Shown in pieces: positions 61,311-64,000 of a DNA stretch of 64,000 nt. The notes under the pieces were generated by a model, which did no database searches, had not been told where the DNA came from, and saw nothing but the letters and a program-made list of their open reading frames with translations. A program made the translations under genes and the position numbers. The DNA is from Actinomycetes bacterium. GTDB lineage: Bacteria; Actinomycetota; Actinomycetes; Propionibacteriales; Propionibacteriaceae. The stretch is from the NCBI GenBank assembly GCA_023392635.1, contig JAEVYS010000068.1, positions 1 to 64,000 of the forward strand, read 5' to 3'. Every line of letters starts with the position of its first letter. Within the stretch, counting starts at the first letter, position 1.

Positions 61311-63178
61311 GCCGCCCGCTCGACCGCTTCTTCGAGCCGAGGAAGCCCGGAACCCGGCAACGCAAGCGCACCAGGCTCCCGGTGGCCCGTTCGGTGGGCC
61401 GGGTGCGCAGCCTGCTGATCATCGTCGCTGTCGTGTTCTCGCTCGCCGCCGGACGCGCGGTACAGGTGCAGGCGATCGACGCCACGAACGTCGCGGCCGA
61501 GGCGGCGGACCAGATGACCGTGAGCCACGTCCTGCCTGCCTTCCGGGGCACGATCACCGACCGCAACGGTGAGGTGCTGGCAGAGACCCAGGACACCGTG
61601 ACGATCCACGCGGACGCGAAGCTGATCCGCACGAACGGGCGCAACGACGCCCCGATGACGCCGTCGGACCAGGTGGCGGCGCAGGCGGCGCCCGGCAAGA
61701 TCGCAGCGCTGCTGGCCCAGTTCCTCGGCGGGACGGTGGAGGAGTACCTGCCCAAGCTGACCGCTACCGGGAAGGGTGAGTCCTACCAGTTCATCAAGGA
61801 CGAGGTCCCGGCCACCACCTTCCGCGAGCTGCAGGCGGCCATGAGGGCGCAGAAGCTGGTCGGGCTGCGTGAGGACAGCGCGCCGACCCGGGTGTACCCG
61901 AACGGCCCGCTCGCGGCGAACATCCTCGGCTTCGTCAACGACAACGGCGTCGGCGCGAGCGGGCTGGAGTTCGCGCTGAACGGGCTCCTGGCGGGAAAGG
62001 ACGGCAAGGAGGCCTACGAGAACTCTCCCAACGGACGCATCCCACTGGGCGACAACGCGCTCGTCGAGCCCGTCAACGGCCTCGGCTTCGCGCTCACCCT
62101 CGACTCGGGCCTGCAGTGGCAGGCCGAGCAGATCCTCGCCGACCGGGTGCGCAAGACCAACGCCGACAACGGCATGGTGCTGATCATGAACCCCAGGACC
62201 GGGGAGATCCTCGCGCTGGCGCAGTATCCGACGTTCGACCCCAACGCCGGCGGCAAGGCCGACCAGAAGGACGTCCCGAACCGCGCGGTCACCGATCCCT
62301 ACACCCCCGGCAGCGTGCAGAAGGTCCTGACGCTCTCGGCCCTGATGGACATGGGACTGGTCAAGCCGTCCGACGTCGTGGTCGTTCCGGGCCGGATCAA
62401 GTCGGGCGACCAGTACGTGAGTGACGCCGAGCGCCACGGCACCATCAAGCTCTACGCGCGCGGCGTGCTGGCGAAGTCGTCCAACGTGGGCACGATCATC
62501 CTGTCCCGGAAGGCCGCCAAGAACGCGTTGCGCGACTACTGGACGAGCTTCGGGCTCGGGGCGAAGACCGGTATCGGGCTCCCGGGTGAGTCCGGCGGCA
62601 TCCTGCCGGCCCGCGACATGCCCGACTACGCGCGCGACGGTGCCGCCTTCGGCGGCAGCGCCGTCGCGGTCACGATGGTGCAGGAAGCGGCGGCGGTGGC
62701 CGCGATCGCCAACGGCGGCATCTACAACAAGCCCACCCTGATCCGGTCGACCACCCAGGCCGACGGCAGCGTCACGCAACCCGCGCTCGCCCAGCCGCAC
62801 CGCGTCGTCTCCGAGGAGACCGCCACCAACATGCTGTCGATGATGGAGACCATGGCGCAGCACAGCCTCTCGCACATCTTCGACGTGAAGGGCTACCGGG
62901 TCGGCGCCAAGACCGGCACCTCCAAGAAGTTCGACACGTCCTGCAACTGCTTCCGAGGCCTCGTCACGTCGGCGATCTCGGTGGCACCGGTCGAGGACCC
63001 GCAGCTGGTCGTCTACACGGTCGTGGACAACCCCCGCCGGGACGGCGGCGCGGGCTCGTCCGTGGCCGGCCCCGTGGTCCAGGACGTGATGTCGATCGCG
63101 CTGGCCCGCTACGGCGTGCCGCAGACCACCGGCAAGGTGCCCCATCTGCCGATCTCCCCGGACCCGAAGTTAAAGTAG
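61307..63178 (+). CDS. ftsI: Peptidoglycan D,D-transpeptidase FtsI (PBP)
   Basis: 623 residues. One N-terminal membrane anchor (LLIIVAVVFSLAAGRAVQVQ), dimerisation domain (PAFRGTITDRNGEVLAET), then the transpeptidase with Ser336-x-x-Lys339 (PGSVQK), Ser391-Ser392-Asn393 (KSSNVGT) and Lys535-Thr-Gly (AKTGTSK). All three active-site motifs present. GTG 61307 overlaps the ftsL stop. No PASTA domain is seen. Confidence 0.93.
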   Translation: MSRPLDRFFEPRKPGTRQRKRTRLPVARSVGRVRSLLIIVAVVFSLAAGRAVQVQAIDATNVAAEAADQMTVSHVLPAFRGTITDRNGEVLAETQDTVTIHADAKLIRTNGRNDAPMTPSDQVAAQAAPGKIAALLAQFLGGTVEEYLPKLTATGKGESYQFIKDEVPATTFRELQAAMRAQKLVGLREDSAPTRVYPNGPLAANILGFVNDNGVGASGLEFALNGLLAGKDGKEAYENSPNGRIPLGDNALVEPVNGLGFALTLDSGLQWQAEQILADRVRKTNADNGMVLIMNPRTGEILALAQYPTFDPNAGGKADQKDVPNRAVTDPYTPGSVQKVLTLSALMDMGLVKPSDVVVVPGRIKSGDQYVSDAERHGTIKLYARGVLAKSSNVGTIILSRKAAKNALRDYWTSFGLGAKTGIGLPGESGGILPARDMPDYARDGAAFGGSAVAVTMVQEAAAVAAIANGGIYNKPTLIRSTTQADGSVTQPALAQPHRVVSEETATNMLSMMETMAQHSLSHIFDVKGYRVGAKTGTSKKFDTSCNCFRGLVTSAISVAPVEDPQLVVYTVVDNPRRDGGAGSSVAGPVVQDVMSIALARYGVPQTTGKVPHLPISPDPKLK

Positions 63179-63184
63179 CCATCC

Positions 63185-64000
63185 ATGACCACCTCGCCCG
63201 TGGCGCTGCGGCCCGCCGCCACCCCGGGGACGCCTCTCGACGCGCTCGTGCCGGGGGCCGGCCCCGCACTCGTGACCGGGGTCACCCTCGACTCCCGCGC
63301 CGTCCAGCACGGTGACCTCTACGTCGCGCTCCCGGGCACGGCCACGCACGGGGCGAACTTCGCTGCCCAGGCCGTCGCCGCCGGGGCGGCCGGGATCCTC
63401 ACCGATGCGGCCGGGGCGGCGCTGCTCGGCGGCATCGGCGTGCCGGTGGCGGTGGTCGCCGACCCCCGGAGGGAGATGGCCCGCATCGCCGCCGAGGTCT
63501 ACGGACGCCCGGCGGAGCGACTCGTCCTGTACGGGGTGACCGGCACGGCGGGCAAGACCAGCACCACCTTCCTGCTCGCGGCGGCCCTGGCGGCCGCCGG
63601 GTACCGCGTCGGCACGATCGGCACGATCGGCTTCGCCCTCGACGGACGCCAGCTGGCGTCCCCGCGCACCACGGTGACGACGCCCGAGTCGCCCGACCTT
63701 CAGGCCCTCCTCGGCTACCTCGCCGGGAACGGGGCGGACGCGGTCGCGATGGAGGTGTCCTCGCATGCCCTCGCCCTGCACCGTGTGGACGGACTGGTCT
63801 TCGACGTGGCCGGCTTCACCAACCTCGGCCGTGACCACCTCGACTTCCACCCCACCCAGGAGGACTACTTCCAGGCGAAGGCCGGCCTGTTCCGCGACGG
63901 GCGCTGCCGAAGCGCCGTGGTGAACACCGACGACGAGTACGGACGGCGTCTCGCCGCCGAACTGCGTGCCGGCGGCGCCGTCCGGCTCGTCACCACCGGT
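63185..64000 (+). CDS. murE: UDP-N-acetylmuramyl-tripeptide synthetase (partial, runs off the window)
   Basis: Open at the right edge; 272 codons visible from ATG 63185. N-terminal DSRAVQHGDLYVALPGT, P-loop YGVTGTAGKTSTTFLL, TTPESPDLQ and EVSSHALALHRVDG plus FTNLGRDHLDFH are the MurE signatures. The motif deciding Lys or diaminopimelate is beyond the window. Starts 6 bases after the ftsI stop, so part of the dcw operon. Confidence 0.94.
   Translation, partial: MTTSPVALRPAATPGTPLDALVPGAGPALVTGVTLDSRAVQHGDLYVALPGTATHGANFAAQAVAAGAAGILTDAAGAALLGGIGVPVAVVADPRREMARIAAEVYGRPAERLVLYGVTGTAGKTSTTFLLAAALAAAGYRVGTIGTIGFALDGRQLASPRTTVTTPESPDLQALLGYLAGNGADAVAMEVSSHALALHRVDGLVFDVAGFTNLGRDHLDFHPTQEDYFQAKAGLFRDGRCRSAVVNTDDEYGRRLAAELRAGGAVRLVTTG

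Overview
The window is 64 kb of high-GC DNA with many GTG/TTG starts, Ala/Arg-rich proteins, an actinobacterial rpoB start (TTG), an actinobacterial-type LexA box and an actinobacterial mraZ/dcw arrangement. It comes from an actinomycete (Actinomycetota). The compact layout plus a fermentative-type [FeFe]-hydrogenase suggests an anaerobic or facultative member, perhaps Propionibacteriales; that rank is a guess from gene content only. No rRNA, tRNA or CRISPR array was seen.

Layout: (1) 0.1-1.7 kb: a tiny secreted-peptide gene divergent from an XRE/TPR regulator, with a shared palindromic site. (2) 2.0-9.4 kb: rpoB-rpoC, followed by an RpiB-type isomerase, an MHS-family transporter and, on the other strand, a 1064-residue GltD-like/[FeFe]-hydrogenase fusion. 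(3) 14.7-19.1 kb: str operon rpsL-rpsG-fusA-tuf, closed by a strong hairpin. (4) 19.2-27.4 kb: flavin reductase, an IS110-family element whose left end carries a predicted bridge RNA, PfkB sugar kinase, divergent glnS and gltX with a 40-bp perfect palindrome between them, an SDR and a DMT exporter. (5) 27.7-37.3 kb: fused S10-spc ribosomal protein operon, rpsJ to rplO. (6) 37.4-41.6 kb: an SMR (guanidinium-type) exporter with a guanidine-III riboswitch placed between rplO and secY, then secY-adk-map-ketopantoate reductase. (7) 41.6-48.6 kb: GNAT, RDD protein, DEAD-box helicase and the ATP-grasp/alpha-E/transglutaminase cassette. (8) 48.5-52.4 kb, minus strand: a papain-like peptidase with a beta-propeller tail, overlapping a chagasin-type (I42) inhibitor, then DUF4126 and a FAD oxidoreductase. 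(9) 52.4-54.7 kb: SOS-box-controlled HEPN protein, dinB and DUF3040. (10) 54.7-59.0 kb, minus strand: MoxR-DUF58-TgpA transglutaminase. (11) 59.1-64.0 kb: start of the division/cell wall cluster mraZ-rsmH-ftsL-ftsI-murE (murE runs off the window), with an MraZ operator array and a structured RNA before rsmH.

Most of the window is the translation/transcription core and the start of the dcw cluster. The accessory signals I would look at first are the IS110 bridge RNA, whose guides can be read against the element's own junctions; the regulator/peptide pair at the left end; the papain-propeller/I42 inhibitor operon next to an SOS box; the GltD-fused hydrogenase; and the riboswitch-SMR insertion that splits the spc operon.
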